Of a DNA stretch of 64,000 nucleotides, positions 9,424 to 19,300 are shown piece after piece (position 1 is the stretch's first letter; every line of letters begins with the position of its first letter). The stretch comes from JASHVB01 sp963780805. GTDB lineage: Bacteria; Pseudomonadota; Alphaproteobacteria; Acetobacterales; Acetobacteraceae. The notes beneath the pieces were generated by a model. It did not search any database. It saw only the letters and a program-made list of their open reading frames with translations, and was not told the DNA's origin. The translations under genes were made by a program, and so were the position numbers. The stretch is taken from contig CAWADP010000008.1 of assembly GCA_963780805.1 (NCBI GenBank), forward strand, positions 62,001 to 126,000, in the 5' to 3' direction.

Positions 9424-9766
9424 CTCCGCTGAAGGACAGCGCTTTGCCACTCGCCACCAGTGCGCTCGCCTCGGGGGAGATATCGCACGCCGGGAAAACT
9501 GAATCACAAGATCGACCCGCAGTGCAGGGCACGTCACCGTAAGGTTAGATGAGCGGTGGGAGTATGCAGCGGCTACGCCTCGCTGATCAAAACGCGCCTG
9601 CCAATCCGGAATGCGGTGCTTGACGGTGCAGCGATCAGGGCAACTTTGACCCGCGCGCACCAATTAAGCGCATCCATCATTCTTGCCGAAGCCCTTGGCA
9701 GCAACTGCCATCGCCTTACGAAACATCCTTATCGCACCAACGATGTTCTTCTCGATACACAGTTCG
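9424..9766. other. 343-base gap with no supported gene
   Basis: Between the tRNA and the symporter gene I find no ORF with convincing composition and no repeat of the tRNA 3' end. Confidence 0.5.
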
Positions 9767-10846
9767 TCATGGCCGCGGTCTCGCAGGGGTTGGAACTCCT
9801 GCCACGTCGCGTTGCTGCTCACGACGCGCGTAGAATCGCACGATCCACGTGCAGACGAGAAGTTGCATCGGATGATACAGCATGATTGGCAGCAAAATCG
9901 GCCCGATCGCCGCGCCGGATACCAGGGCATTGGCGATCGGCACACCGCTGACCAGGGACTTCTGGGAGCCGCAGATGACCAACGCCACCTCGTCGGCGTG
10001 GTCGAAACCCAGCAGCCGGCTCGACAGCAGGGTAACCAGCAACACGCTGGCCAGCAGCAATGCCATAACGATCGCCAGCACGACCAGCGTCATCGGGGAT
10101 GCAAGCTGCCAGATGCCGCGCACCACGGCAGCACTGAACGCGGTAAAGACGACGAGTAGTATGGAGCTTCTGTCAGTGATCGACAGCAGCGGTCGGTTGC
10201 GCTCGGCCCATCGGCCGATCCACGGTCGCAGCAAATGGCCTGCCGCGAATGGCAGCAGCAGTTGCAACGCCACCTGCCAGATCGCCGTCAGATTGATACC
10301 ACTGCCATGCAAATGCGACATCGCTCCAAACAACAGGGGAGCCAGTCCGATACCCGCAATGTTCGATACGGACGCAGAGCAAATAGCTACAGCCACATTG
10401 CCTCGCCCGATCGAAATCAGGGCGATCGATGATTGAACCGTCGATGGCAAAGCGCAGACGAACAACACGCCCAGCCAGATCGGACGCGGTAGCAGTTGGG
10501 GAAAAGCCGCGAGCAGGCTGAGACCAAGTAGTGGGAAGAGTACGAACGTGGTCACGGCAACGCAGACATGCAATCGCCAATGCGTCATTCCGCGCAGGAC
10601 GGCCTCGCGTGAAAGTCTGGCTCCTTGCATGAAGAACAAGGCGGTGATGGCCAGCGTTGCCAACGCCCCGAAGACGCGCGCGCCGTTGCCGCGGCAAGGC
10701 AGCAGGGTCGCCGTCAGCACGACAACTACGAGAGCAACGATGAAGCCATCGACCGGCAGGCGGACCACGCCGCAGCGGCTGCGGAGTGATAGCAGGATCG
10801 CGGCCATTACAGAACCTCGGCTGGCTTGCGACCAGGAATTGGACAT
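9767..10846 (-). CDS. Bile acid:sodium symporter family (SBF-like) transporter
   Basis: About 359 residues with eight to ten hydrophobic helices, matching the SBF-like branch of the bile acid:sodium symporter superfamily. Blocks include GVLFVCALPSTVQSSIALISIGRGN, a segment with GIGLAPLLFG, and CGSQKSLVSGVPIANAL near residues 300-320. The crossover helices with broken Pro/Ser/Asn positions fit the Na+-binding architecture. Bacterial members carry diverse organic anions, so the substrate here is unknown. The chosen start (MSNSW) could be 13 codons too long, since MAAILLS at 10807 is also plausible. No partner gene is adjacent. Confidence 0.82.
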   Translation of the reverse strand: MSNSWSQASRGSVMAAILLSLRSRCGVVRLPVDGFIVALVVVVLTATLLPCRGNGARVFGALATLAITALFFMQGARLSREAVLRGMTHWRLHVCVAVTTFVLFPLLGLSLLAAFPQLLPRPIWLGVLFVCALPSTVQSSIALISIGRGNVAVAICSASVSNIAGIGLAPLLFGAMSHLHGSGINLTAIWQVALQLLLPFAAGHLLRPWIGRWAERNRPLLSITDRSSILLVVFTAFSAAVVRGIWQLASPMTLVVLAIVMALLLASVLLVTLLSSRLLGFDHADEVALVICGSQKSLVSGVPIANALVSGAAIGPILLPIMLYHPMQLLVCTWIVRFYARREQQRDVAGVPTPARPRP

Positions 10847-10907
10847 GAGCGGGCATCCTCGATCTATTCTTCCCGCTCCGCCGATATGAGTTAGCGGGGA
10901 CGGAACG

Positions 10908-11180
10908 TTACGGCACCCAGACTCGCGAGTTGGTGGGTTTGGCGCCGCGATGGCGCCGAGACAGTTGGTTTGAGAACGAACTTCGGGTGACATCGGGAAG
11001 TCGAGGGGTCTCGCTGATCGTCCGCACGGTTGCGAGGGTTTCGGGATTGGTATCCGTCAGCAGCAGCCGTTGCAGCCGCCGCAGCGCTTCGTCGGTATGT
11101 GTCGGCGCGGACATGATCGCTGCGGCCGCCGCCAGGACCAGCGCGATATAGATGACGCCATTATCCGAGTTGTCCGACAT
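10908..11180 (-). CDS. Small single-pass membrane protein, hypothetical
   Basis: A 90-residue protein with a hydrophobic alanine-rich segment at about residues 8-24 (VIYIALVLAAAAAIMSA) and a polar basic C-terminal tail. A GAGGA ribosome-binding sequence lies 6-7 bases before the ATG, which is the main reason to believe the gene and to fix its start. I do not recognise the family. It lies upstream of the symporter on the same strand but 60 bases away. Confidence 0.45.
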   Translation of the reverse strand: MSDNSDNGVIYIALVLAAAAAIMSAPTHTDEALRRLQRLLLTDTNPETLATVRTISETPRLPDVTRSSFSNQLSRRHRGAKPTNSRVWVP

Positions 11181-12614
11181 TGCATCCTCGTCTGTGGCAC
11201 GACGCGTGCCATCCTGGCGGCTCGTACGAATGATGGAGTGACCTGCGTCACTACGGGGGCCTGCAGCGGGCTTGCGGGCAGGCACATCGATAACCGAAGG
11301 AACCGTCAATTTCCTGGCCAATCGACGCCGCAACAAATGCGGTGGTCTCCACGCTGTCCCGACCTGCTGGCGCAGGTCCGCTTTGCGGTCTGCAACACGC
11401 GCGGGCCATCGCCCGTTGCCTCGCCCACCGGCTTCTACAACTGGGGATCGCTGCTCGCGGCCTCGCGTAATTCCTGCACAAAGCCCGAACTGTTCCACCT
11501 CGGCGCAATGGCGAGCACCAGGAACAGCGGTGCGGCGGCCATGTCGTCACCGTCCAGGCCCGCCCAGTGGCGATCGAGGCCTCGCTTACATCCGACCATG
11601 GCTCGGGCCCGCGGAGTGGCTGCCACCGGTCGCGCGATACAGCCGATGCCTTGTTCTTCAGACGCTCGACCATGCCCCGCTCCACGCATTGCGCCAGGAA
11701 ATTGCGCCAGGAAGATGACAGCGTCCGGTGTCGGCCTTGCTTGCCAGATAGGCCGCGGCGGTCCGTCGCATCCATGCCCGGTGACGAAAGCTTGTCGATC
11801 AAGCCCGGCACGCCGGAGCACAGGCTACGGGGCGGCGATAAAAAGCCCTAAATTGCGCGCAATTCTTGGCAAGAGACGGAGGTTGGCTACAAATAGGGCA
11901 TGAAGGAGGGCGACCAGGACAATATTTTTCTCCCGGGCTTTGGCCTCGACTCGTTCTACGCTGCGATTGTGATTATCGCCTCCGCCATCTCAGTGGCATC
12001 GTATTGCGGTTTAGCGTTTCCGTTCTCCCACGGAGCATCGGAGCCAAAACCTGGACTGAGGCCACCATGGGTTTGGTCCTCATAGGGTTGGGTGGCAAAC
12101 TTCTTTTCAGCCGTTGAGAATGGCGAAAGAAGGGCCGGACGACCAAGCCCTGTGGACAAGCCTATCGGTAGCCTTCAGCGGCCTACGCCTCCGTCTGACA
12201 GTGGCGCAGGCCCCCGGGGGCCACGCGACATGGCGCCGTGGTTTCAGCGCGGCAACTCGTTCCCATCGTTCCGCGGCCTCCTGCGCCTCATAGGCAATGC
12301 CGAGGCTGCGCGCCTTGGCGCGGGCGCTGGAACCGCACAGCGCGCCCGAACGTCAGGGCGGTCTCGGTCGGTAGCCATGCCGTTTGGCGACCAGGCAGGC
12401 CCACAGCGCCAGGACCGGGCGCGGTTCACACGGAAGCGGGGCAGTGTCCATGGCGTCTGCGTATCGCTGTCGCCGCCATGCGCCAATCGGCTGGCCCGAC
12501 CGCTCACCGGCCGCCACGACGCTTCCATAGCGGATCTAAACCCAACGGCACCCGCCAAGCGCACCAGCGCCCCGGCGCAACGTCGCGGACGCCATGCTGC
12601 AACTTGAGAAACGC
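11181..12614. other. Gene-poor, degenerate 1.4-kb stretch
   Basis: Open frames here are alternating-frame shadows with irregular composition. The only recognisable piece is the LysE-like C-terminal remnant listed separately. Part of the minus strand (about 11250-11820) reads as broken coding sequence in several frames, but I could not assign it. The region looks like decayed accessory DNA. Confidence 0.5.
11900..12117 (+). pseudogene. Remnant of a LysE/RhtB-type exporter C-terminus
   Basis: Two overlapping frames together read like the last 70 residues of a LysE-family amino-acid exporter. The first (11900 to about 12045) gives a hydrophobic helix with GFGLDSFYAAIVIIASAISV. The second (to 12117) ends with AKTWTEATMGLVLIGLGGKL, the usual terminal helix of these exporters. 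A frame change around 12040-12060 and the absence of the N-terminal two thirds mark it as a fragment. Assignment is by pattern recall and is moderate. Confidence 0.4.
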
Positions 12615-13160
12615 TCAGCGGTAAGCGAGTTCGTCCGGGCGCAGACCCATGGCAGTGATCGTCTCCTGGTTGAGCTGACCGTTTGGCTGCAAGCCACGGT
12701 TCTGTTGGAATTGTTGGATGGCGGACTGCGTGCTCTCGCCCCAGACACCATCGATATTGCCCGAATAGAAACCGAGATCGTGCAAGCTCGACTGAATTTC
12801 CCGCACCGAAGACCTGCGGAGAGTGTCGGGCGAGGGCTGCGGCAGGTTGGAGACAGGCCGAATGCCGAGGAGAGCAGCGGTGCTGAGGCCCAGTGCGTCC
12901 ACGCTGGCCTCATTGAGTTGGCCGGTGGCCTGAAGTTGCCGGGAAGCCTGGAAGCGCTGCAACGCAGCCTCGCTGTCTGGGCCCCACACGCCGTCCACGG
13001 CGCCGCCGTATGCACCGGCTGCGCGGAGGTGGTCCTGCACGGCCTGAACGGCGACCGGGGGTACGGGCTGAACGAAGGTGAGCGGGGGCGGCGTGGGTTG
13101 GCCGAACGCCGCGGACGAGGCGAGGACCATGATCGCTGAGGTGAGTAAGAACGATTTCAT
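12615..13160 (-). CDS. Exported protein with two peptidoglycan-binding (PG_binding_1) domains
   Basis: A 181-residue protein. It has a clear Sec signal peptide (MKSFLLTSAIMVLASSAAFG) followed by a Pro-rich linker and two copies of the PG_binding_1 three-helix repeat. The first copy is at about residues 40-95 (GGAVDGVWGPDSEAALQRFQ) and the second at about 115-170 (SGNIDGVWGESTQSAIQQFQ). There is no catalytic domain, so it probably just binds peptidoglycan in the periplasm. The start was chosen at the signal peptide. A perfect palindrome sits 13 bases upstream of the start codon. Confidence 0.82.
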   Translation of the reverse strand: MKSFLLTSAIMVLASSAAFGQPTPPPLTFVQPVPPVAVQAVQDHLRAAGAYGGAVDGVWGPDSEAALQRFQASRQLQATGQLNEASVDALGLSTAALLGIRPVSNLPQPSPDTLRRSSVREIQSSLHDLGFYSGNIDGVWGESTQSAIQQFQQNRGLQPNGQLNQETITAMGLRPDELAYR

Positions 13161-13172
13161 GTCGCGCACCAT

Positions 13173-13194
13173 GCGTTGTGGGTAACCACAACGC
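13173..13194. promoter_or_regulatory. Perfect 9-bp inverted repeat before the PG-binding gene
   Basis: The arms GCGTTGTGG and CCACAACGC are separated by GTAA. It lies immediately upstream of the start codon on the transcribed side, so it could be an operator or a leader hairpin affecting translation of the PG-binding protein. Function is inferred only from position and symmetry. Confidence 0.45.
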
Positions 13195-13685
13195 TCAAGC
13201 GGTGCGTGCTGTTTGATGACGAATTCGGGCGCCGCATCCGCTCTCCGCTGCCGAGAGTGGGGAGAAGTGGCCCCCGCGGGCCGTGATGCTGAGGGGTCCC
13301 GCCAATATCCAGCTCTCCGGTCGCGGGGCCGTGAGGGTGGCAGATGATTTTGCCGGATCGGGGCCGCCGCAGCGGTGCCACCGCGCCTCACGCCGCGACA
13401 GGCTCGATCAGCGCTGGATCAATTGCTCAGGACGGAGTTCACCGTGCGGCTCACGGGCCACGTTCGTAGGGGTGCCATCCCGGCCGGGCCAGCGTCGCCG
13501 GACCGGCCTCGATCTTTATCTCTGTATCCAGCGCGCTCGCGCAATCGTGTAGTGACAGCCGAGTTGCGTATTCTGCCGCTGAAGAATGAGTTACGTCGAC
13601 GTACTAAGGTAGTGTGTGAGGATGGAGCCACCTCGATTTCAACTTTCCCCTTTTCTACGGCAGCCAGCTGGCGAATCCTTTTGTT
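13195..13685. other. Non-coding gap upstream of the Ku operon, with a 12-bp palindrome
   Basis: I see no supported gene in these 490 bases. A perfect palindrome TACGTCGACGTA lies at 13592-13603, about 80 bases before the first gene of the Ku operon, and is a possible regulator site. The local sequence from 13555 to 13685 is less GC-rich than its surroundings, as expected for a promoter region. Confidence 0.4.
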
Positions 13686-13961
13686 ATGCAACGCCAAATC
13701 GACGTTCCTGAGACGTTCACCCTCTCGGGGGACTACCAGAGCCGGCTCGCGCAACTGTTGCGGATCACACAGCACCAGGCACGCCTCGCTCAGAGCGCCG
13801 CATTGCCCCGCATGCAGGACGCGCTGACGGACCTTGAAGACGCGCTCGCCGATCAGATCACCGCTCTCGCCGATGCCACGGAGGATGACAAGGCCGATGC
13901 CGAGGCATCGGGTGACGCAGAGAGGGAACGGCGGTCCTGGCAACCGCTGAGGGCCGCGTAA
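13686..13961 (+). CDS. Small acidic helical protein translationally coupled to Ku
   Basis: A 91-residue protein predicted to be largely helical (LPRMQDALTDLEDALADQIT). It is strongly acidic in the middle and has a basic tail. No family recognised. Its stop codon overlaps the Ku start (TAATG), so the two are very likely co-translated and may act together, although the role is unknown. Confidence 0.6.
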   Translation: MQRQIDVPETFTLSGDYQSRLAQLLRITQHQARLAQSAALPRMQDALTDLEDALADQITALADATEDDKADAEASGDAERERRSWQPLRAA

Positions 13962-14872
13962 TGCCCGCGCGTCCGATCTGGCGTGGCCATCTTCGCCTCT
14001 CCCTGGTCTCCTGCCCCGTCGCGCTCTGGAACGCGCGGCACGAGCGAGCCGCGATCCGGTTCAACTTGATCAATCCCGAGAGCGGCAACAGAGTGAGGAT
14101 GGTCACCCAGGATGCCGAAACCGGCAAGGAACTGGAACGCCGCAACCTCGTGAAAGGCTATGAGTTTCGGAAGAACCAGTACCTTCTATTGACCGACGAG
14201 GACTTCGACAGCGTCAGGGTCGACAGCTCCTCTGCGATGGCGGTGGAGAAGTTCGTCGATACGGCATCGATCGACCCGGTTTACTATGACTCTGCCTACT
14301 TCCTTGCCCCCGACGGCGACGCCGGTCGTGATGTTTATGCGGTGCTCTGCCAGGCCATCGCCGAAACCGGCAAGACGGCACTGTCCCGGGTGGTGATTTC
14401 TCAGCGCGAGCGCACTATTGCAATCCGCCCCGCGGGGGATGGGCTGATGGCCCACACGCTCTACGAAGACCGCGACCTTAACAGCTCGAAAGATTTGTTC
14501 GAAGGCTTAGCTCAGATTAAAATCGATCCCGAGATGGTGGAACTCGCGACTCAGCTTGTGCAGCGGCAGTCTGGGAAATACGAACCCAGCGATATCGAAG
14601 ACCTCTACGAAACCCGCCTTCGAGCGATGATCGATGCCAAGCTCAAAGGTGAAGGTATTGATCTGGAGTTTGAAGCCCCCGTGGCGCGGGACACGAATGT
14701 CATCGACCTGATGGCGGCGCTGAAAAACAGCTTGGGGCAACTGCCGGCGGAAAAGGCAGCTCCGCCGAAGCGAAAAAAGGCGGCCGAGGACGTGCGCCAG
14801 CAACCCGGCCTCAAGTTGCCAATTGCGGGCGGCAAGTCGGCCACGGCGGACGGGCAAGACATCGGGACTTAA
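13961..14872 (+). CDS. ku: Bacterial Ku, non-homologous end-joining DNA end-binding protein
   Basis: A 303-residue Ku homodimer subunit, which binds double-strand DNA ends and recruits LigD in bacterial NHEJ. The N-terminus ARPIWRGHLRLSLVSCPVAL is the usual Ku opening. The core beta-barrel region (KGYEFRKNQYLLLTDEDFDSVR, then DPVYYDSAYFLAPD) and the later YEPSDIEDLYETRLRAMIDAK segment are all present. A lysine-rich C-terminal tail (PPKRKKAAEDV) is typical of the DNA-binding extension. No ligD lies in the window. It follows a small gene with overlapping stop and start codons. Confidence 0.95.
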   Translation: MPARPIWRGHLRLSLVSCPVALWNARHERAAIRFNLINPESGNRVRMVTQDAETGKELERRNLVKGYEFRKNQYLLLTDEDFDSVRVDSSSAMAVEKFVDTASIDPVYYDSAYFLAPDGDAGRDVYAVLCQAIAETGKTALSRVVISQRERTIAIRPAGDGLMAHTLYEDRDLNSSKDLFEGLAQIKIDPEMVELATQLVQRQSGKYEPSDIEDLYETRLRAMIDAKLKGEGIDLEFEAPVARDTNVIDLMAALKNSLGQLPAEKAAPPKRKKAAEDVRQQPGLKLPIAGGKSATADGQDIGT

Positions 14873-14943
14873 GCCGCTACCAAACCTTCCCGCAGGCGGG
14901 CCGGATAGGACACCGCGCTTCCACATCCGCCCAACGTCGCCGA

Positions 14944-15190
14944 TCAGCCAGCGGTGGCCTGCAACTGCACAACCTCCGCTCTGGCTTCCCGACCCTCGAT
15001 CGCGGCAGCAAGCAGCCGCCCCCAGAACTGCATTGCCTTTACCTGCTCCGGCCAACGGCTGAAGCGCTGAAGACGCCCAGAACACGCCGCGTGTCGCCGC
15101 CTGCCGGTGGTTCAGCACCGCGTCAGCGCCAGCTTCGGGAATGCCGGCCTCGCGCAGCGCGCTGGCAAACTATCGGCGGAAGTCATGCCA
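14944..15190 (-). pseudogene. C-terminal remnant of a tyrosine recombinase/integrase
   Basis: The minus strand reads HDFRR, stop, FASALREAGIPEAGADAVLN, then HRQAATRG. After a frame change it continues WPEQVKAMQFWGRLLAAAIE to a stop at 14944. This is the C-terminal catalytic region of a phage-type integrase (the HxxR box followed by the LNH segment). The in-frame stop, the frameshift and a Phe where the nucleophilic Tyr would be expected show it is dead. The N-terminal part is missing. It marks an old mobile-element insertion next to the Ku operon. Confidence 0.6.
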
Positions 15191-15377
15191 CCTGCATTAT
15201 TGTGCGCCCACCAACAACTCTCACAGACAACTTATGGTGCGCCGGATCACCCGGTGTTCGCATCGCGATTTCCAGTCTGTGCCGCGGAACGACCTGTCCT
15301 GCACGTTCTATGGCGTTATCCCATTGCCGTGTAGAATTCCCCCAGGGCAGCAGCACGCGGCAGGAAGGGCGGGGAAC

Positions 15378-15920
15378 GTGATCGGCAGCGGCGCAACTCT
15401 GCAGAGTGGGGCTGGGCGACCAGAGATGGGACACGACCGGGTCTACCGCTTCCATATGCCGCACGCGCATCTTTCCTCGCCGTTCGGTGATGGCTGGTTC
15501 GCACTGAAGGCAGAGGCGTTCGCGCGTTTTTTCGGCACCCCACTGTTCTTGGTCGTGCAGACGGTGATCGTCGCGGTCTGGATCGTCGTCAACATCGTGG
15601 GATGGTGGGTGTTCGACGTTTATCCGTTCATCCTGCTGAACCTCGCGTTCAGCCTGCAGGCGGCCTATGCGGCGCCACTGATCTTGCTGGCGCAGACGCG
15701 ACAGGCCGATCGCGACAAGTGCACGGCGATGGCCGACGCGCAGCATCGTGAGGACCTGCACCAGGCCAGCGAAGCGCGAGAACGCGCCGCGATGGAGCAG
15801 ACGGCGCTGCTGGTGCGCATGGTGGAGCAGAACACACGGCTCACCGAGACAGCCAAGGCAATGGCCGAGCGAATTGAAAGCCTGACCGTCGAACTGCATC
15901 GTCACATACTTGAATTTTGA
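15378..15920 (+). CDS. DUF1003 membrane protein
   Basis: About 180 residues. The DUF1003 core is clear: two hydrophobic helices (FLVVQTVIVAVWIVVNIVGW and PFILLNLAFSLQAAYAAPLI) separated by the FDVYPF turn, followed by the LLAQTRQADRDK cytosolic motif and a long charged C-terminal helix likely to form a coiled coil. Function of the family is unknown. I chose a GTG start at 15378 because GGGCGGGGAAC sits just upstream; an ATG at 15426 is the alternative. Confidence 0.78.
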   Translation: MIGSGATLQSGAGRPEMGHDRVYRFHMPHAHLSSPFGDGWFALKAEAFARFFGTPLFLVVQTVIVAVWIVVNIVGWWVFDVYPFILLNLAFSLQAAYAAPLILLAQTRQADRDKCTAMADAQHREDLHQASEARERAAMEQTALLVRMVEQNTRLTETAKAMAERIESLTVELHRHILEF

Positions 15921-16131
15921 ATCAAAGCAGTAGGTAATCCGGCGCTACGCCGCCTCCGGCTGGGGCACGCCTACGGCAACCGTCTGCGGCTGCACCACGC
16001 GCGTGTCCGCGCCGGCCGCGGCGTTCATCACCTCCGATCACTGCTGCATTTGGTCCCGGCTGCCGCGTGTGAGACCTGGTGCCTCGACTCTAAAAGTTGG
16101 TGACCGCAATAGTCGTCGTCGCCCGGGACTG

Positions 16132-16212
16132 ACATTGCGAGCGTAGCGAAGCAATCTCCCGCGAGGGACGTGCGTACCCTCCGGGAGATTGCTTCGCTAC
16201 GCTCGCAATGAC
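16132..16212. repeat. Dispersed palindromic (REP-like) element, copy 2
   Basis: This is the best-preserved copy. The arms, about 30 bases each (starting ACATTGCGAGCGTAGCG and ending GCTCGCAATGACA), are nearly perfect inverted repeats enclosing a loop with GAGGGACGTGCGTACC. It lies in the 410-base gap between the DUF1003 gene and the carboxylase gene, which is otherwise non-coding. Confidence 0.8.
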
Positions 16213-16332
16213 AGATTCACGCCCCGCAATGACAGATCCGCCGATGGCATCGAAGCGTCTGGATCGCAACACCGGGGCCCGGCCCGCCCGCTGTATTGAA
16301 TTTTCCGCCACCAACGCCTCTGGAACCCACAA

Positions 16333-19300
16333 ATGACCGTTTCGAAACTGCTGATCGCCAATCGCGGTGAGATCGCCATCCGCATCGCCCGCGCGGCAGC
16401 CGACATGGGCCTCCCGACGGTGGCGGTCTATTCCGAGGACGACGCGCGCTCGCTGCATCTGCGCATGGCCGATGAGGCTCTGGCGCTGCCAGGCCAGGGG
16501 GCCGCGGCCTATCTGAACGGCCCGAACGTGATTGCGGCGGCACAGGCGGCGGAGTGTGACGCCATCCATCCCGGTTACGGCTTCCTGGCCGAACGTGCGG
16601 ACTTTTGCCGAAGCTGCGCCGAGGCCGGGCTGACCTTCATTGGTCCCGACGTCGCGCATCTCGAATTGTTCGGCGACAAGGCGCGTGCCCGCGCCGCCGC
16701 GGCGGCCGTGGATGTGCCGGTGATTCGCGGCCTCGACCGCGCGGTTTCGTTGGACGAGGCGCACGCGTTCTTCGCCTCGCTGCACGGCGGCGCGATGATC
16801 ATCAAGGCGGTGGCCGGCGGCGGCGGACGCGGCACACGCGCGGTGCTGAACGCTGGGTCGATCGACCCCGCCTATCAACGCTGTCAGTCCGAGGCGCAGG
16901 CCGCGTTTGGCCGGGGCGATCTCTACGTTGAGGAGTTCATCCCGCGCGCCCGCCACATCGAGGTCCAGATCCTCGGCGACCGTACCGGCGCTATCGCGCA
17001 TCTGGGCGAGCGGGAATGCAGCATTCAGCGGCGCTTTCAGAAAATCATCGAAATCGCCCCCGCTCCCGCACTGGATGAGGGGCTGCGGCGCGAGATCATC
17101 GCCGCCGCCATGCGGTTCGCCAGCAGCGTCGGCTACACAAATCTTGGTACTTTCGAATTTCTGGTGGATGTCTCCGGCCGCGCCAGCGGCCAGCGGTTCA
17201 TGTTCATCGAAGCGAACGCGCGGCTCCAGGTGGAGCACACGGTGACCGAGGCGGTGACTGGCATCGATCTCGTGCAGACCCAGATTCGTCTGGCGCAGGG
17301 CGTCCCACTCGCCGATATGGGCTTAGATCGGCTGGCAGCGGTGGGCTTAGGTCGTGACGCCCCGGCGCGTCCGCGCGGTTATGCGATTCAGGCCCGCGTT
17401 AACATGGAAACCATCGGCGCGGACGGTACTGTTCTGCCCGGCGGCGGCACGCTGACCGTCTATGATGCGCCGAATGGGCCAGGCGTACGCACGGACGGCT
17501 TCGGCTACGCGGGCTACAAGACGAGCGCCGCCTTCGACTCCCTTCTGGCCAAGGTGATCGTGCATTCTTCCGCTCCGGATTTCGCCGTCGCGGTAGGCCG
17601 CGCCGCCAGGGCACTCAGCGAGTTCCGGCTGGAGGGTGTCGCCACCAACATTCCATTCCTGCGCAACATCCTCGCGCATCCGGATTTCGCCAGCGGCAAT
17701 GTGCATACAAGATGGGTTGACGAGAACGTCGCCATGTTGGCGGCCAGCCTGCCGCAACGCCAACGCTTCGTGGAACCGGCGCGGCCGGCGGCGGGCGACG
17801 CCGGATTTGCCGGTGCGCGCGTCAAAAGCCGCGATCCGTTGGCCTTGTTCGCGCACGACGCCGCGGTCAAGGCCGAGCAAACGACCGTTGCGGCGGACGC
17901 AGCCCGCACTGACCGGGCCGGATGGCTCGCTAGGGGTGGCATCGCCCATCCAGGGCCTGATCGTCGCCATCCATGTCGCCGAGGGCGATGCGGTGCGAAA
18001 GGACCAGCCCGTCGCGGTCGTCGAGGCGATGAAGATGGAACATGTCATCGCCGCTCCGCATGCCGGCATCGTCCGCGGTATCACCATGACGGTCGGCGAT
18101 GTGGTGCGCGAGGGCTTTCCGATCGTCTTCATCGAGGAAGCCGAGGTCGAAGCCGGCTCGGCCGAGGTCGCCGCGGAGCAGGACCTGGATCACATCCGGG
18201 ACGACCTGCGGGAGAATATCGAGCGCCACGCATTGACGTTGGATGCGAACCGTCCCGACGCGGCCGCGCGGCGCCGCAAGAACGGGTACCGCATGCCGCG
18301 AGAAAACATCGCATCGGCTGGTCGATCCCGGCTCGTTCGACGAATACTGGCCGCTGGTGGTGGCGCGCCAGCATCAGCGGCATTCCATGGAGGCATTGCG
18401 GAAAAACACGCCCGGTGACGGCGTGGTTGCCGGCATGTGTTCCATCAACGGCGACTTGTTCGACGAAACGCGTTCCCGCGCGGCGTTGGTGCATTACGAC
18501 TACACCGTGCTCGCCGGCACGCAGGGGCACCGCAATCACTACAAGCAGGACCGGATCTTCGAACTTGCCCACCGCTTCCGCCTGCCGCTGATCCTGTTCG
18601 GCGAGGGCGGCGGCGGCCGGCCCGGCGAGGACAATATCGGTCCGCGCGTCGCCATCGACACGCGCACCTTCACCACCTTCTCGCAACTCAGCGGCCTCGT
18701 GCCGATGATTGCCGTCGTCAACGGCCGCACCTTCGCGGGCAACACCGCCCTGGTGGCGTGCAGCGACGTGATCATCGCCACCGAGGGTTCGACGCTCGGG
18801 ATGGGCGGGCCGGCGATGATCGAAGGCGGCGGGCTCGGCATCTATACGCCCGAGGAAGTCGGGCCGATGTCCTTCCAGGTGCCGAATGGTGTCGTCGATA
18901 TCCTGGTGAAGGACGAGTTCGCCGCCGTCGATACGGTGAAAAAGTATCTGTCGTATTTCCAGGGCGCGATTGCTACCTGGGACGCGCATGACCAGCGGAC
19001 CCTGCGTCACGCCGTGCCGGAGAACCGGCTGCGGCTCTACAACATGCGCGACATCATCGACACCATCGCCGACAAGGGATCCGTCCTGGAGATCCGGGAA
19101 AAATTCGGCGTCGGGATCATCACCGCCTTCATGCGGATCGAGGGACGCCCGATGGGCGTGATCGCCAACAACCCGCATCATCTGGCGGGCGCGATCGATT
19201 CCGACGGATCGGACAAGGGCGCTCGGTTCATGCATCTCTGCGATGCGTTCGACATTCCGGTGCTGAACCTGATCGACTGTCCGGGCATCATGGTCGGCCC

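Noticed and set aside
9664..9945. A 93-codon ORF antisense to nothing but partly overlapping the symporter gene end
   Set aside because: It overlaps the symporter coding end on the same strand in another frame, and the composition is unconvincing.
11070..11903. A 277-codon plus-strand open frame in the degenerate region
   Set aside because: Arg/Pro/Cys-rich shadow with no domain, opposite a small gene that has a good ribosome-binding site.
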